Positions 36,690 through 49,039 of a stretch of 64,000 bases of DNA are shown one piece after another (position 1 is the first letter of the stretch; each line of letters opens with the position of its first letter). The stretch is taken from NCBI GenBank assembly GCA_028023455.1, contig JAQFVV010000231.1, positions 1,574,501-1,638,500 on the forward strand, read 5' to 3'. Position numbers and translations under genes: made by a program. The stretch comes from Epiperipatus broadwayi (taxonomy: Eukaryota > Onychophora > Udeonychophora > Euonychophora > Peripatidae). The notes under the pieces were generated by a model. The model was not told the DNA's origin. It searched no databases and saw only the letters and a program-made list of their open reading frames with translations.

Positions 36690-36950
36690 ATATTTTTTTT
36701 CCTCCTCATCATCATTTCCTGGAAAATGGTCTCATCAAGTTTATCCAATTTCTCTGGTCCATAGTCTCTCTTGTCCACAACATTCCAGCACAATTCCTTA
36801 TTTTATCTATCCATCTCACTTGTGGTTTCTTTCTAGGTCTTCTAGAATCTCTTGGAATCTAGTTTAGTGCATCAATTATCATTCTATCATCATCTCTATT
36901 ATCAATAGGTCCAACTAAATTCCATATTCCTTATATCACAAACTTCATAT
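36690..36950 (-). mobile_element. LINE (non-LTR retrotransposon) reverse-transcriptase C-terminal remnant
   Basis: The minus strand encodes an uninterrupted end that reads RPRKKPQVRWIDKIRNCAG, then MLWTRETMDQRNWINLM, closing with PFSRK and a stop. This is the pattern at the C terminus of many LINE polymerases (a K/R-rich GRP-x-RW-x-DxI segment, then W-x-R and DR-x-W). Upstream, FSWTY, DDRMI and ALN-IPRD continue the match with stops and a frameshift. Only the last ~85 residues remain, consistent with 5' truncation. It resembles the copy at 42445-42850. The clade was not assigned. Confidence 0.75.
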
Positions 36951-37609
36951 TGGAAAAACTTTTTTTTAATTTACCTGGTTCCTCAATATGTAGAGTCTGA
37001 AATAAATCTATTGATATTTTGAAAACATAAGAAATGGACAAAGTAAATAATATACATATTCGTGCTCTCACATCCAGACACTTAAGATTGACTCATTTAA
37101 ATGCATTTGAATTTGAAAATAAGATGGCCATTCTTATTTTCTCAAAAGACTTTATCTTATGGCTGGAATGAGAATATCCTTATTAACATCAGTATTTAAT
37201 ATTATAAGTATGGCGCTAATGACGAGATGTGATTATCTTCTAAATATAATTACAATCTAACACTGCTTTAGTAAAATTTACTTATTATTACATACTCTAA
37301 TATCTTCTAATTTCAACACTAAGTAAATTATAATATGTCATAAAATTATCTTTAAAAAATGGATTTAAAGTGAATGATTTAAATATTCACGCTCTCACTT
37401 ATAATCGCTTAAGGTTGGTACATACAAGTATTTTCTCACAGTCTTTATCATGTGAATGATGTGAGATTATCCTTGCAATTACCATCACTGTTTAATATTA
37501 TAGTAGAGTGCTAGTGAGAAGGGATGATTAATCTTTCAAATATAATATCCATTTTACATGCAACTAATATGAGCTGCAGTAGCCATGCCACTGATAGGAA
37601 TCTTAAACA

Positions 37610-37680
37610 AGGCAAAATTCTCCATACAGTAATGCCATCTTGTGCCAACCAGAGTAATCAATGGATGCCAGAAGGCTTGT
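37610..37680 (+). repeat. Copy of the dispersed core motif
   Basis: GGCAAAATTCTCCATACAGT, ATGCCATCTTGTGCCAACC and AGAGTAATCAATGGATGCCAG match the core at 1798-1879, including the 5' GGCAAAA part that forms its inverted repeat there. Confidence 0.5.
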
Positions 37681-38329
37681 TTAATAACAACTATGTGCTA
37701 GTATGAGATAATGATCATGTGATAGGAATCTTTTAATTTATTATATATATATATATTAATAGTTATATGCTAATTCATAATCTCTTTCTATTTATTTAAT
37801 GTTGTGGTTATCTAGAAATTAGTTGTAATTAAATATTAAGATGAAGATGGATATAACATTTTCTATAAAACATTGAATATGAGAAAAAAACATTAATCAT
37901 ACCCATATAATTGTAATAACAACTGACAGACGTTTTCGTTTTTGAAACATTGCAAGTTAAAGTCTGATATACATTTTTATTTTTAACTTCTTGATATTTT
38001 AATGACATTAGCGTGGTGGATGGAATATCGGATTAAGAGGATTTTTATTTTTTTCTTATTATTAATTTCTAATTATTTAAAACATACTGTTATAAACAGC
38101 TGATATTGTCACTGCTTACAATTAATACAATAACAAAACCTTGTTAGCAGTATTTTTAACTATTATTTAATCTCATTATATATATATATATATTATTAAA
38201 ATATAATGCGCCAATACTAGAGATGTTTTAATCTGTTTGCAGCAACTGGTTGCCTATGATTAGAAATAAGCAGAAGATGAAGAGGTGAAAATTAAACAGA
38301 TTGGCAGAATCTCAGAATATGAAATCTGT

Positions 38330-38420
38330 ATTGTTTTACTTCATAGCAGTAGAGTTCAATAAAGGAATAATCACGTGACTCATTTGTCAGGAGTTCATAA
38401 AAAGTTTGAGCATGACAAGA
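38330..38420 (-). mobile_element. SINE-like repeat, family B, minus fragment
   Basis: The minus strand has CATGCTCAAACTTTTTATGA followed by ACTCCTGACAAATGAG, matching the 3' half of family B. It abuts the 109-bp array directly. Confidence 0.45.
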
Positions 38421-38421
38421 C

Positions 38422-38855
38422 AGATTCATTGGTCCATGAGCTTCGGGTTCAAGAGTATGCTACTCTTTCACTTGCTTCAAGCTATATCAAGATAGTCACA
38501 ATGAATTATTATTGAAAAAGTAATCAAAGCAGATTCATTGGTCCATGAGCTTCGGGTTCAAGAGTATGCTACTCTTTCACTTGCTTCAAGCTATATCAAG
38601 ATAGTCACAATGAATTATTATTGAAAAAGTAATCAAAGCAGATTCATTGGTCCATGAACTTCGGGTTCAAGAGTATGCTACTCTTTCACTTGTTTCAAGC
38701 CACATCAAGATCATCACAATGAATTATTATTATAAAGTAATCAAAGCAGATTCATTGGTGCATGAGCTTCGGGTTCAAGCATATGCTACTCTTTCAATTG
38801 CTTCAAGCTACATCAAGATAGTCACAATGAATTATTATTGATACGTAATCTGCAT
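38422..38855 (+). repeat. 109-bp tandem repeat, 4 units
   Basis: Units start at 38422, 38531, 38640 and 38748 with AGATTCATTGGTCCATGA, contain GCTTCGGGTTCAAGAGTATG, and end near CACAATGAATTATTATTG. The first two are virtually identical and the later two differ at several sites. The GGGTTCAAG word resembles box B, so the unit may derive from a SINE. Confidence 0.92.
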
Positions 38856-39027
38856 ATCCACAATCCACATTCCAGAAAAAATTTTCTTTCAACAATAATT
38901 TCATTGATCTTTGCAGATATTGATGCAACCTGCATCACATGATATACAGGTAGAATGGCAGCTTCCAGAATTCAAGGTCCTTGGATCATACCTCAGAAAT
39001 GTCACTTCCTGATATTTGAATTGAGTT

Positions 39028-39710
39028 CCCAGCATGCTGCAATGATAAGGTGACAGACTCTGAAACTCAAAGTCCATGGATCACAGCCAGATATGTCAAT
39101 TCTTATGCTTAACTTTCTCATAAACTCCATTCGATTGCCATATTATCTCTGAGTACCCAGCATGCTTTGCTGAAGTCATAAGGTGGCAGACCCTGAAGCT
39201 CAATGTCCATTTATCTCAATCCAGTTCTGTCATTTCTGATGTTTCACTTTCTTATGAACTCCTTAATAATAAACCACTCAGTTAGTATATTCTTTCTCAC
39301 TTCCCAGCATACTTTGGAGCAGTGATAGAGTCATGGACTCTGGAACTGAAGATCGATGAATTACAGCCTATCTCTATTACTTCAGATGCATGAACTTCTT
39401 ATTGAGCTCCTGAATAATAAACCATTAAATTACTACAGTATTTTTGAGTTCCCAGCATGCTTTGCTGCAGTGGTACTCTAGGTCCATGGATTATCTATCA
39501 CTTCATAGGCTTGAACTTCTTATGAGCTCCTGAATAATAAATCTTTCAATTACTATATTATTTCTGAGATCCCAGCATGCTTTGCTACCATGGTAGGGCA
39601 GCAGACTCTTGTGATCCAAGTCCAATAATCATATTCTAGTTCCATCACTTGTGAGACTTAGGATTTCTTATCAACTCCTGGACAATAAATCATTTAATTA
39701 TATGTTTTTG
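39028..39710 (+). repeat. Array of ~120-148-bp SINE-like units, family B, 5 copies
   Basis: Units begin at about 39028, 39156, 39303, 39451 and 39571 with CCCAGCATGCTTTGCTG. They continue with a GTGGCAGACTCTGGAACTCA-type segment, a GGTCCATGGATCACAGCC-type segment, GCTTGAACTTCTTATGA and GCTCCTGAATAATAAACC. Similar units are scattered elsewhere in the window on both strands. An A-box-like and B-box-like order suggests a tRNA-derived SINE that has become tandemly arrayed. Divergence is moderate. Confidence 0.75.
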
Positions 39711-39719
39711 TAAGATTTA

Positions 39720-41390
39720 TGCATACATGGATTCAGTGGTCATATTAAGGATGCCTGAGCAAAACAGAAAAGTTTGTTTTCTTCAGTATAAAAGGAAAAA
39801 CCAAATTTTGTTAGAATAATCAGAAACTATTTCAACATTAGCATTAAAATGGCACTGCAAGTAATGGTAAATGATGATGATTTCATGATCATGATTTTGC
39901 TTGGATGTGGTGCCCCATCTCAAAAAGTACAAACATTAATAAGTATATTCTTTCATGGCATTATGGTTAACATGATGGTCGAGAGTAATGGTAATTTGAG
40001 TGCTATAGAGAGACAGATTGAACATGGGTCCATAGAAGTATGACTCCCCTACAATTTTATTTCTTGTATTTTTTATTGTACTTTAATATCATCTTACAAA
40101 CCCTGATTAACCCTATCATTTTAATTGCCTTAGTTATTATTAGCTATCCCTTTAACAACCACTATTTAGATGAACCTCTGAGCTGATTATGAGCTAGCTA
40201 ATAATGATTTGGGTATCATTATGCCACCAGGTTCTTGTTAACTCTGGAGCTTAAATATCAAACATGGCTCTGTAATATGAAGTATCAAAAATACTGATAA
40301 AAATAAATTATACAATAGAGATTTCCACTATAAATATGAGCCTAGAATAACATGAATTCTAGAAATATAAAAACCATGGGAAGAGGTGAACTAATGTCAG
40401 AAGATTAAACTATATAAAGGAAATGTGTTTTGTCACTTTGCTTCAATTTATGAAGTTAAACAACAACAACAACAAATACTTACTAGCCAAAAATATTAAG
40501 AATTAAAATGTGGCTACAGGAATTTTTTTAAGTTGTGATATCTTTATAATCTAAGAGAGATATGTGTTCACATCCGTGCAATGGTTAATAGAACCATCTT
40601 CTAATACAATAAAGCATTTAAGAGAAGAAGAAATATAATGAATAAATAAAATTTATTAATAAATACAACATATTAAATGTAAATGTTTAATTTGCTATAT
40701 ATCCACTTGATATCTGTAAATTATACTGTTTGAAATAAACTTGTTTTTATAAAATAATATCAAAATTACATTAAAAATAATATTTATTAAATTAAAAATC
40801 ACATGATTCTATTTATGTTTTAATTATATCTATTATACTGTAGTCAAAAATATTTTATTTATTTTGTAAGACAGTAACTATGACATTAACCACTAGAGGC
40901 CACTGCAGTAATTGCCAGACTTGCTTTGATAAAATTATGAGCTAAAAGACCGAGATATGGAGATCCTACTTTAGCAAAGAAGAAATTGGTCTGAAAGTTG
41001 ATAAACATTGATTAAAGTATCATCTGATTTGTTATTAATGCTTTTCATAAATAGTATATTAGAGATAAATGCCAGTATTTTATTAGATGTTTTTTATTGA
41101 GTTGTAAAATTTTCAAGGAAAATAAAATCCTTCACTGTATACTCAGAAATATCAGTTCCCAATCTTTCATTTTTAAAAAAAAAAATTTCAAAAAGAAAAA
41201 TGCCAAACACTTTTCAACAATCTTCATATTTTAAGTTAATTAATGTTTTATTATACACAGGTGTGAAACATGATATTATAAATAAGGAGTATATATATAT
41301 ACAAAGTATATATACATAAAAGATATGCATATTAACATATGCAATATATCAACTATAAGGGTTAAGTCCATTTAAAGTATGATATAGTTT
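39720..41390. other. No gene recognised
   Basis: AT-rich DNA. A 64-codon frame at 39849-40043 (+) has no recognisable domain. A short (CAA)n run is at about 40462-40475. Confidence 0.45.
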
Positions 41391-41453
41391 TATATTTTTA
41401 TTTACTGCACCAATACTAAACAGTTAAAAATATGTCGAGATAAAAAAAATTAT

Positions 41454-41729
41454 ATTAAATGCTTTTTATTTACTGCACACTAAAAAGCCAAAAAAAATTT
41501 TTATTCTGTAACCACAATTGGGTTTTTTAAGATTTAACTTGAAATAAAAGCATAAGGAGTTTACGAATTAATTAAGTCAATCGTTAACAAAGACATAATT
41601 AATTTCTGGATCCTCCATACTATTATTTCAAGTATGCTTTTATTTCAAGTTAAATCTAAAAACCCCAATTGTAGATGAGGAAACAATTGTTGTTTTGCTC
41701 TTTAGGCACTGTGAATAAAAGCATTTAAT
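41454..41729. mobile_element. MITE-like fold-back, family M, copy 1 (~100-bp arms)
   Basis: The arms 41454-41554 and 41633-41729 are imperfect inverted repeats. The tips are ATTAAATGCTTTT and AAAAGCATTTAAT; inner parts share CACAATTGGG-TTTTT, GATTTAACTTGAAATAAAAG and CATA. A ~78-base spacer separates them. A second member with the same inner end (TTGAAATAAAAGCAT) is at 53513-53699, so this is a real family. A fragment of the arm (TTTTTATTTACTGCACCA) also lies just upstream at about 41396. Confidence 0.7.
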
Positions 41730-41858
41730 GTAAAAAAAAATTATCTCTATTATTATTCTCTTGATTGCATTCAAGCATTTCTAATTTTAATAATTGTGTA
41801 TAATATATGTTTTGAAATTCTATCCTAAGAAAAGCTATTAATAACTGGATATTTACTG

Positions 41859-41955
41859 TCAAGCATTGGTGGCCTAACGGTTAGCATAACTGCCTTCCAA
41901 GCAGCTGGCCTGAGTTTGCTTCCCGGTCAATGCATTTGACATATAAAAAAAACAA
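41859..41955 (+). mobile_element. tRNA-Gly-like SINE, family A (72-nt tRNA-like head)
   Basis: Bases 41863-41934 can be folded as a 72-nt tRNA. The acceptor GCATTGG pairs with TCAATGC, the anticodon loop CTTCCAA carries TCC (glycine), and the D-arm reads CCTAACGGTTAGCA. The T-arm (CTGAG TTTGCTT CCCGG) and the anticodon stem each have a mismatch. The 5' GTCAA leader and the trailing TTGACATATAAAAAAAAC match the other family A copies. I therefore read it as a SINE close to its tRNA-Gly(TCC) ancestor and not a working tRNA gene. Confidence 0.7.
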
Positions 41956-42444
41956 AACTGTATATTTACTGAAGTATAACTTTTCAAGGGTGACATATGA
42001 TCTGGTCTCATATTTATATGTTACCTTTGAAAGCAATAGGCTTTAGTAAATATGCAGTTATTAATGAATTTTGTTATGATAGTGCATAAGCACATATATT
42101 TATAAATTACAGCAATATAAGAAAAGTTTGTCTTTTTTGAATTACAATATTCATTATAACAATTAGCCTTGAGGGATACAGTCATTGACACACTAGTTGT
42201 AATTTGTATAAGTAAACATGCATTTTTCAAAGTTTTAATCATTGATGTATGAGGGTGAGTGGTCTTAATGTCCAGATTTCTTTTTTAGGCAAAAATTTAA
42301 TGTATAGTGACCAATGGGTCTGCAGATCCATAAGCAAGAACTCATACAACATAGATATTAAAAACACTCCAAATATGAAAATATTTATATTGGAGATAAC
42401 AAGAAAAAATAAAATAAAATATTGAAGAAAAAAAACAGATATCA

Positions 42445-42850
42445 CTCACAACACTGAGAAAATTAACAGATTAAAAGTAGATCTGGGATGGACATATCCC
42501 TAGAAGAGATGAAAACGAATGAATAATTAAAAATTTAAACTGAATAGCAAGAGATTAAAAAGACCATGAAATAGACCATATATGAGATGGGTGAATGAAA
42601 TAAGGACGTTTTCTAGTGTAATGTGAATCCCTAGAAGAGATGAAAGCGAGTGAATAATTAAAAATTTAAACTGAATAGCAAGAGATTAAAAAGACCCTGA
42701 AATAGACCATATATGAGATAGGTGAATGAAATAAGGACGTTTTCTAGTGTAATGTGAAAAAAGAGACTATAGAACAGAGAAACTGGGTTAAACTATTCAA
42801 CCTGCAATAGAACAATAATGGTTGAAAATAATTAGAATGACTCCTGTCCA
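42445..42850 (+). mobile_element. LINE reverse-transcriptase C-terminal remnant with 131-bp internal duplication
   Basis: The plus strand reads TEKINRLKVDLGWTY, then stops, then KFKLNSKRLKRP and NRPYMRWVNEIRTFSS. After a frameshift it reads QRNWVKLFNLQ. This follows the LINE polymerase C-terminal order (R-x-LKW-x-GH, GRP-x-RW-x-DEI, DR-x-W). Bases 42497-42627 are repeated at 42628-42758 with a few changes, so the RW-DEI segment occurs twice. In-frame stops show that it is dead. It appears related to the minus-strand copy at 36690-36950. Confidence 0.6.
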
Positions 42851-43256
42851 GCTAATAGAAAAATAATTATATGCTTCAAACATAAAAAAAAAAAATGCAG
42901 GTATTGTTTAAGTTCAAATACAAGTCATGGATATTGCGAATGAATTTGTAAAACTATTCCATTACAAAGTCTTTTTGTATTTTAGTAAGTATTAATTTTT
43001 TTTATTGTAATTTAAATGAAATAAAAAAAGGTTTTCCCTTCTTATCGATTCTATTATGAAAGTTTAGCACAATAATCATTTAATTATCTTGTCTAAATTA
43101 TGTAATTGTCATTTTATAGCATTTTCTCTTATAAAATATTTAATTAATAACATTATTAACAATTCAAATAAATATTTGCATATAGCAAATTATTGTCTCT
43201 TCTTACTGTTTAAACTGTATTTTTATTAAAATCTCTCCTTATTTTAATATTCCTCA

Positions 43257-43280
43257 CCCCCCCCCCTTTTTTTTTTTTAA
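43257..43280. repeat. Poly-C then poly-T tract
   Basis: About ten C residues are followed by a T run of a dozen or so. It marks a strand switch from C to T homopolymer within AT-rich sequence. Confidence 0.75.
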
Positions 43281-43463
43281 TTAACGCGTCAGTTGTTACT
43301 GTTCAAATATTTCGAAACAGTACACTATCTTTATTAAAAATTACTAATTGTATTTATTTTTACTTGAAATTAGAATTTAAATCTACTTGAAATTGGATTT
43401 TGAATCAATTTATTTTTTCGGTATTTATTGTTTAATTAATAACTTCACTGCTCAATTGGCTTT

Positions 43464-43500
43464 ATATGTGTGTATATATATATATACACACACACACAAC
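43464..43500. repeat. TG/TA/CA dinucleotide palindrome
   Basis: TGTGTGTATATATATATATA passes into CACACACACA, giving a self-complementary simple-repeat stretch that could extrude as a cruciform. Confidence 0.8.
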
Positions 43501-43619
43501 CACACAAAGGTTCCATACTCAACAATTAGTATTTCAGAAAACGTATAACCATTCATACATAGTTAACGAATACTAGACAGTAGCGTCAAAATGTTAGTAT
43601 TTTTAAATCTAGTGTCTGA

Positions 43620-43690
43620 AGCTATTCTAGCGCCTCACTGAGGAGTGCTAAAGCACGAAACCATTGGTCTGGGATTTGGGTGTATAGAGA
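43620..43690 (+). mobile_element. Possible SINE 3' module
   Basis: CGCCTCACTGAGGAGTGCTA, then AAGCACGAAACCATTGG and TCTGGGATTTGG, resembles the short structured modules near SINE tails (paired AGTGCTAAAGCAC-type words). No head was recognised upstream. Confidence 0.3.
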
Positions 43691-44770
43691 TATTTTAAAA
43701 CTTTCTCTTGCTAGCATTTTATCGACAAAGCTTGTTAGAGCAATTAGCAAAGCTCTTTGTTTTTATTTACAAGCTTAAAAAATTGAATCATGTGATATGA
43801 CTCTTTTTTCATTTTATTGTTTTATCTCTTAATTCATTTCAAACTGTTGGTCTTACCCAATAGAAAACACTTGGTCACAATATCTGAAATAACAAACATC
43901 TTAAAACTCTTAATGCAAGAACAAGTGATCTCTTCAACTACATAAGTATTATACTAGGTAGAGAACTGTAACACATTAACAACTATTATCAAATGCAGAT
44001 TATATATAAGCTAGCATGTATTATTTTATTCAAAATATAAATGTATTCTAGGTTTTATTGATTTTAATCAATCCATCCATTATCTCAACTCCATTATACT
44101 GATATCATTGGTCAATGCATGAATTTAGATTTCTTCTCTCTCTCGATTAATAAATACGCACACACTTATGCCTATTCATGGAACAAACAAGTTAGAATAC
44201 CAACATACTTCGTGACCATATCTTCAAAGAATTATTTAACTGGACTTGTAAATGGCACCATTTTTTTGCTATATCAATGGAGTCTGTGAATTTAAAGATA
44301 ACATTTTATGGGTAAATAGATTGATATTGATAGAACAAAAGGTGGGTGGATTATTTGCAAGTTCGTTCAAATGATTCTTTGGGGATCTAGCTTATGAATT
44401 ATCTCAGTCCTATATTTGGTTGGTTATTCTGTGAAAGGGTTATGTTCTTGACGTTACCCATTTGTTAAATTGTAAAATTATTTAAGTGCTTGTTATCAAT
44501 ATTTATATATAAAATGGAAGATTTTCATGGGTCAAAAATACAAGCATAATTATTTAGGACCACCCATTTGTGTGGTTGATTTGATTGTTACTTGAAGTAA
44601 GTAATAGTACCAATATTTCACCTGGATCTCACACAATACCGATGATAGGTAAAATACTGTCAAAACTTGTGCTACTATGCTCATAGCAAATAAAATCCCA
44701 CACTGATGATCAAAAATGAATATATATATATATATATATGAGAAATTCACAAATAAATCATTTACTCCAA

Positions 44771-44870
44771 ATCATGAACTATACATACCACATGATCCAT
44801 TAGCCTATTTAGTCAATATAATCATGAACCACACATACCATATGATCCTTTAGCCTATTTATTCAATATA
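44771..44870. repeat. 50-bp tandem duplication
   Basis: ATCATGAAC-A-ACATACCA, then ATGATCC-TTAGCCTATTTA, occurs at 44771-44820 and 44821-44870 with few differences. Confidence 0.85.
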
Positions 44871-45244
44871 TATTGATGTTATCTTTTGAATTCATCTATA
44901 GCAAATCTTTCTTTCTAATAGTAGTACTGAATTCTATCACTAGCTACATAGTCTCCCAATAAAAAGAATTATAATTATTCCTTTAAGATAAAAACTTTAT
45001 AACATAAACAGGGCCTGCCTTTCCATCTACAAATTTATCACAATAAAATATATCACTACTGGCCAGAAGTCAGATCTATATAATTATCCAAGCAAATTAG
45101 GTTGAATTCCAACTTTCAGACTATTAGTGTGAATAATAAAAAGTGATTATATGTGACTGTTAGATATTACAAATATATAAAGTTTCAGATTTGAATCCTG
45201 TCATCAAATGAAGGCAAAGGAAACTAATTTGGTGGTATGGATAT

Positions 45245-45300
45245 AATAGTGCTACCATCTATTGATTACTCACACTCACAGCAGACAGCTCTTAAGAAGG
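45245..45300 (-). repeat. Copy of the dispersed core motif
   Basis: GCTACCATCTATTGATTACT, then CACACTCACAGCAGACAG, matches the reverse complement of the family core, diverged at its end. Confidence 0.35.
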
Positions 45301-45544
45301 GTGAGTACAATTGTTCTTGGAAGTATATGGTCAATAAGGAATAAATTGTTAATGGGTGATCTACCTAAAAAAAATACTAAGCTGGCTTTTAAATCTTCAG
45401 ATAACTTTTAAAATTATTCTGATTTTAGTTAGGTGAATATTGAGACCTGAACATGTAATCATGGAAATGGAAGATTTCAATCAATAGTACAAAAAAAAGC
45501 AAATAATATAAATACATTAAGTAAAGTTCATATAAAGTTACATA

Positions 45545-45795
45545 CATTTCTTCTTCTTCATGATTCGCTCACCGGCAAAAGTTTCCTCAAGCAAAAGTCT
45601 CCCATGTTTTCACCATCTAAATCTCTCTGTCCATACTAAGTCTCCAACAGTAGTACTTCTAAGGCTGTTCATCAAGTATTTTTTCCATAATTACCTTGGT
45701 CACATTCTTCTTCCATCTACTTCCCAATCCGTAAGTTATCCCTGATATTCTTATTCATTCTTTTAGCATATCCATACTATCTTAATTCTATTTAT
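45545..45795 (-). mobile_element. LINE reverse-transcriptase C-terminal remnant, second family
   Basis: On the minus strand one frame reads YGYAKRMNKNIRDN, matching the usual YGHV-RM segment near the end of LINE polymerases. The next frame continues DWEVDGRRM, like the EVEGRRKRGRP segment, and then VWTERFRW at the DR-x-WR position. Frameshifts and stops show decay. It differs from the remnants at 36.7 and 42.5 kb, so it is probably another LINE family. Small frames on the opposite strand are shadows of it. Confidence 0.5.
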
Positions 45796-46499
45796 CAATG
45801 AATGTTATAACATATTTTAACTCTAATCACTTCTCTGATCTCTTGATTTCTTTTTTCCCACTCTTGCCCTCATTGCTGACTTCTTTTAATAACCCAATTC
45901 TTAACCACTACTCTCTATTTATCTTTATTTATAACTGTCCATACCTCTTTCTATATAATAGCCCATTTTGTTTGGATTCCATACATCTTTTCATCTTATA
46001 AGCATTTTAATATGTACAAAATAATCTGGAAAATAGATATGTGTATTTTTTTAAAAGTCATTATATTTATATCCTTTTTATATCTTTGTGACTATATCTT
46101 CTTGTCAAAAAATCTTTATAAACAGAATAGACAGAAATCATTGTCATTAATACAAATGCACGCGCACATACATGCATCTCCTTTTAAAACTTTTTTTTAT
46201 TAATTATTGATCATTAATAAATTTACTTCTTCCTACCCCTGGATTTCGGCCATCTTGCATGAACTTTATCAAAGAACTACAAAAAAAGTCTATAAATATG
46301 AAAAACAATTTTTAAAAAAAAAACATTCTCAAAAATTAATTATATTATTTTTGTGTATATTAAACATTATATTTATTACATTTAATTACAAAACACTTAG
46401 TGAATTACAATCTCAAACTGTTTACAACAATCTTTATTTTTTAGACGCTTAATCAGGTTTAAAAGACCTAGGAAGTCCAGAAAATCAGCATGTTTTTCT

Positions 46500-48000
46500 T
46501 TTTCTAGTAACCAGGAAATAATTATTCTCTCATGACGTTGCAGTTACTATTAATTACTAATAAAATTGGAAAGACATAGAAAAGACAGAAAAAAGAAAGA
46601 ATCCATCAGAAAAATAAATTATTCAGATGAATCGAAAATGACACAATTTTTACTGTTATAAAAATATCTTTGACAGTAATGAAAACTATTTATTTTTTTT
46701 AATGGCACGTTTTCTAGTGTGAAAGCTCACACAAACCTCATTGAGGGCATGTAATACCTTATCAGAATTGTAATGCCTTATCAGAATCGTGATTTGACAT
46801 TATTAACTCTAGAGTTAATCATTGGTTTGAGTTTCTACATGTCGCTTGCTGTTTCCTAAGACTGAGAAATCAAACTGTTTCACAAAGTTTAAAAGCATAC
46901 TTTATCATTTTCCTATAATTATAGGAGAGAGGCAGGAGGGGTGATATACCCCCCCCCCATCAAAATGTACGTTTCAATTACAAGAAAAAAAAAGTTGTTA
47001 TTTTAAAAAAAAGTATGTTATAACAATTGAAAGTAGACTTCATAATAGCAAAATCTTTATATAAACAAATTATGACACATACGCGTATATAAAAAAAAAC
47101 ACGTGATCGTAAATTAGGAGCTGACATCAGACATGATTCAAGATTTATTTTCGGACTTTCATCATTGGCGAGCAATAGTGTTATGACACGTTACGTTGCA
47201 TACGGGCTACCTATCTATATAAATATTGCCTCAACTCTCTTATTCTACTATTTCAACCTCAGTTCATCAGTTTGCCAGGAAAAGTCACTTCTAAACCACA
47301 AGACTATTCAGTTAGATAATGTTTTCCACCGTCTCTTGTAATAAAAAATGATTACAGACTTCAAGATATAAAGCAATAACCCTAATATTTACAAAGTAAA
47401 GTTAATTTAGAAACTTTACCCTCAAGTGAGGAACTGTTTAATAGTCATCTACTGACCACTATTGGATTAGTAGTTAAACTGATGTTAGCTTTCTATTTGA
47501 AATAAAATTTCAAGGTTTACCCCCAATAAATTCAAGTCATCGTATTGTATACCAAATCACTAAGGGATGAGCTTCTTCACTATTTAAAAGATGCAAATTT
47601 ATCAAAAGAAAAATAAAGACATTACATAATCTCAAGAGAGACGCTTAATGATGAGTCGTGAACATGAGATACTATATGGGTCAATTACAAACAACAGCAA
47701 ATTAAAAATGGTAAAGATTGCGTTTTTTTTTAATTGCCTGATTAATAGATTTTGTCTACAAGATTTTTTGAAGTAATAAAAAATTTTTTCCAATAGATAA
47801 CAAACGAATACATAAAAAAAAGTACATTAATCAGTAGGAATAAGAGCAAAATAATCTATGCATAAAATTATTTTTACAACTTTTGATCTGAAATAAAAAT
47901 GATCTCATATTACACAGATGCCAACAGGCTTTAATAATAAATGTATACCATATAACACTAAATCATCCATGCACTTTACTACTGTTACACAATGCTTTAT
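46500..48000. other. No gene recognised; contains a poly-C tract
   Basis: A run of ten C is at 46949-46958, and a small direct duplication (TAAT-CCTTATCAGAAT) at 46751-46790. Minus-strand frames have no recognisable motif. Confidence 0.45.
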
Positions 48001-48204
48001 TTACCATCCATTTTTACAGTTTACAGTTTCGATTGCACCAGCAATCTTCTTCAGAACTTTTATATCTCCTAACTGCTAAATTCATGTATATTTTTTTATT
48101 TGGAGTGGTTTGCTTCATAACCGTAAATAACCTCCTTGTTTTTCAAACTACTAATGAACTTTGCAAATTACTCTTAATTAGAGCGCAAAACAGAAAAACA
48201 GCAA

Positions 48205-48250
48205 TGCCTGAAGAAGAGTGGAGAATAATACCACTCGTTATTAAAATCCA
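48205..48250 (+). mobile_element. SINE family D fragment
   Basis: GCCTGAAGAAGAGTGGAGAA followed by TAATACCACTC resembles the family D middle module (CATCTGAGGAAGAGAGGAGA) at 60745. Only this piece is recognisable, and a 96-codon frame crossing it is not a gene. Confidence 0.35.
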
Positions 48251-49039
48251 TTTGATATCTAAGACATTCATAGAAGAGACTTATATAAACATAAAGATAT
48301 TTGAAATGATGACAACAATATAACATATAGCCGACAATATAAATAAAATATTCAACTTTGCTTATAAATCAATACTCCTTTGTCTTTTAAATTTTTCAGC
48401 TGTTGAAAATAGATTATTAAATAATTCAGTCAAGATGTATTTTTTTAATTTAATTTCTTAAGATGTCTTTTTTTCTCTCTTACTCATAAAAAGCATATTG
48501 TTTTATTTATAATTCCTCAGAGGAGAAGAATTTTAAAAAGTAATCAATAATACACCATTCAGTAAAAATATTTATATAATAACGATTTTCCCTAATTCTC
48601 AAAAAAAAAATTAATTAAAAACTGAAAACATATTATATATATAGTAATCATAAAAACCAGTCAACACTTAGACAATCCCACTATCAATAACAATTAATAA
48701 TTTCTAACTATTATCAAGGTAACCTCCTTTTAACAATAAGGATCGAATCCTATCTTTATTAATGGTCTAATATACTTAGACACTAAAGAATGCAATTTAA
48801 CCACAGAGTTAAAAAAAAAAAAAGAACAGATCATAGTGTACAAATGACAATAGAATATTTGTTTTGGCTAGATAAATCACAGGCTGTCAGCATGACACCA
48901 ATCCAAATTAATCTGGAGATATTATCCTTTACCTAGCAATCCCTAAACACCCATTTACTAACCAATGATTGAACGGCTGCTGATTTGATTATGTACTGCT
49001 TAACCAGAAAAAAAAATCTCTAAGCCTGCTTGTGATCTG

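Noticed and set aside
38422-39710. CRISPR-like array
   Set aside because: Units are contiguous long tandem repeats without unique spacers, in an animal-type genome.
41863-41934. Functional tRNA-Gly(TCC) gene
   Set aside because: Stem mismatches in the T and anticodon arms, and a shared SINE leader and tail, make a SINE more likely; a covariance-model score would decide.
45560-46452. Row of small plus-strand frames that might be a gene
   Set aside because: The first is the shadow of a minus-strand LINE remnant; the others are F/I/L/S-rich and not recognisable.
48033-48323. 96-codon frame with a hydrophobic segment
   Set aside because: It crosses a SINE family D fragment; the membrane-like part is AT-rich F/I/L/V noise.
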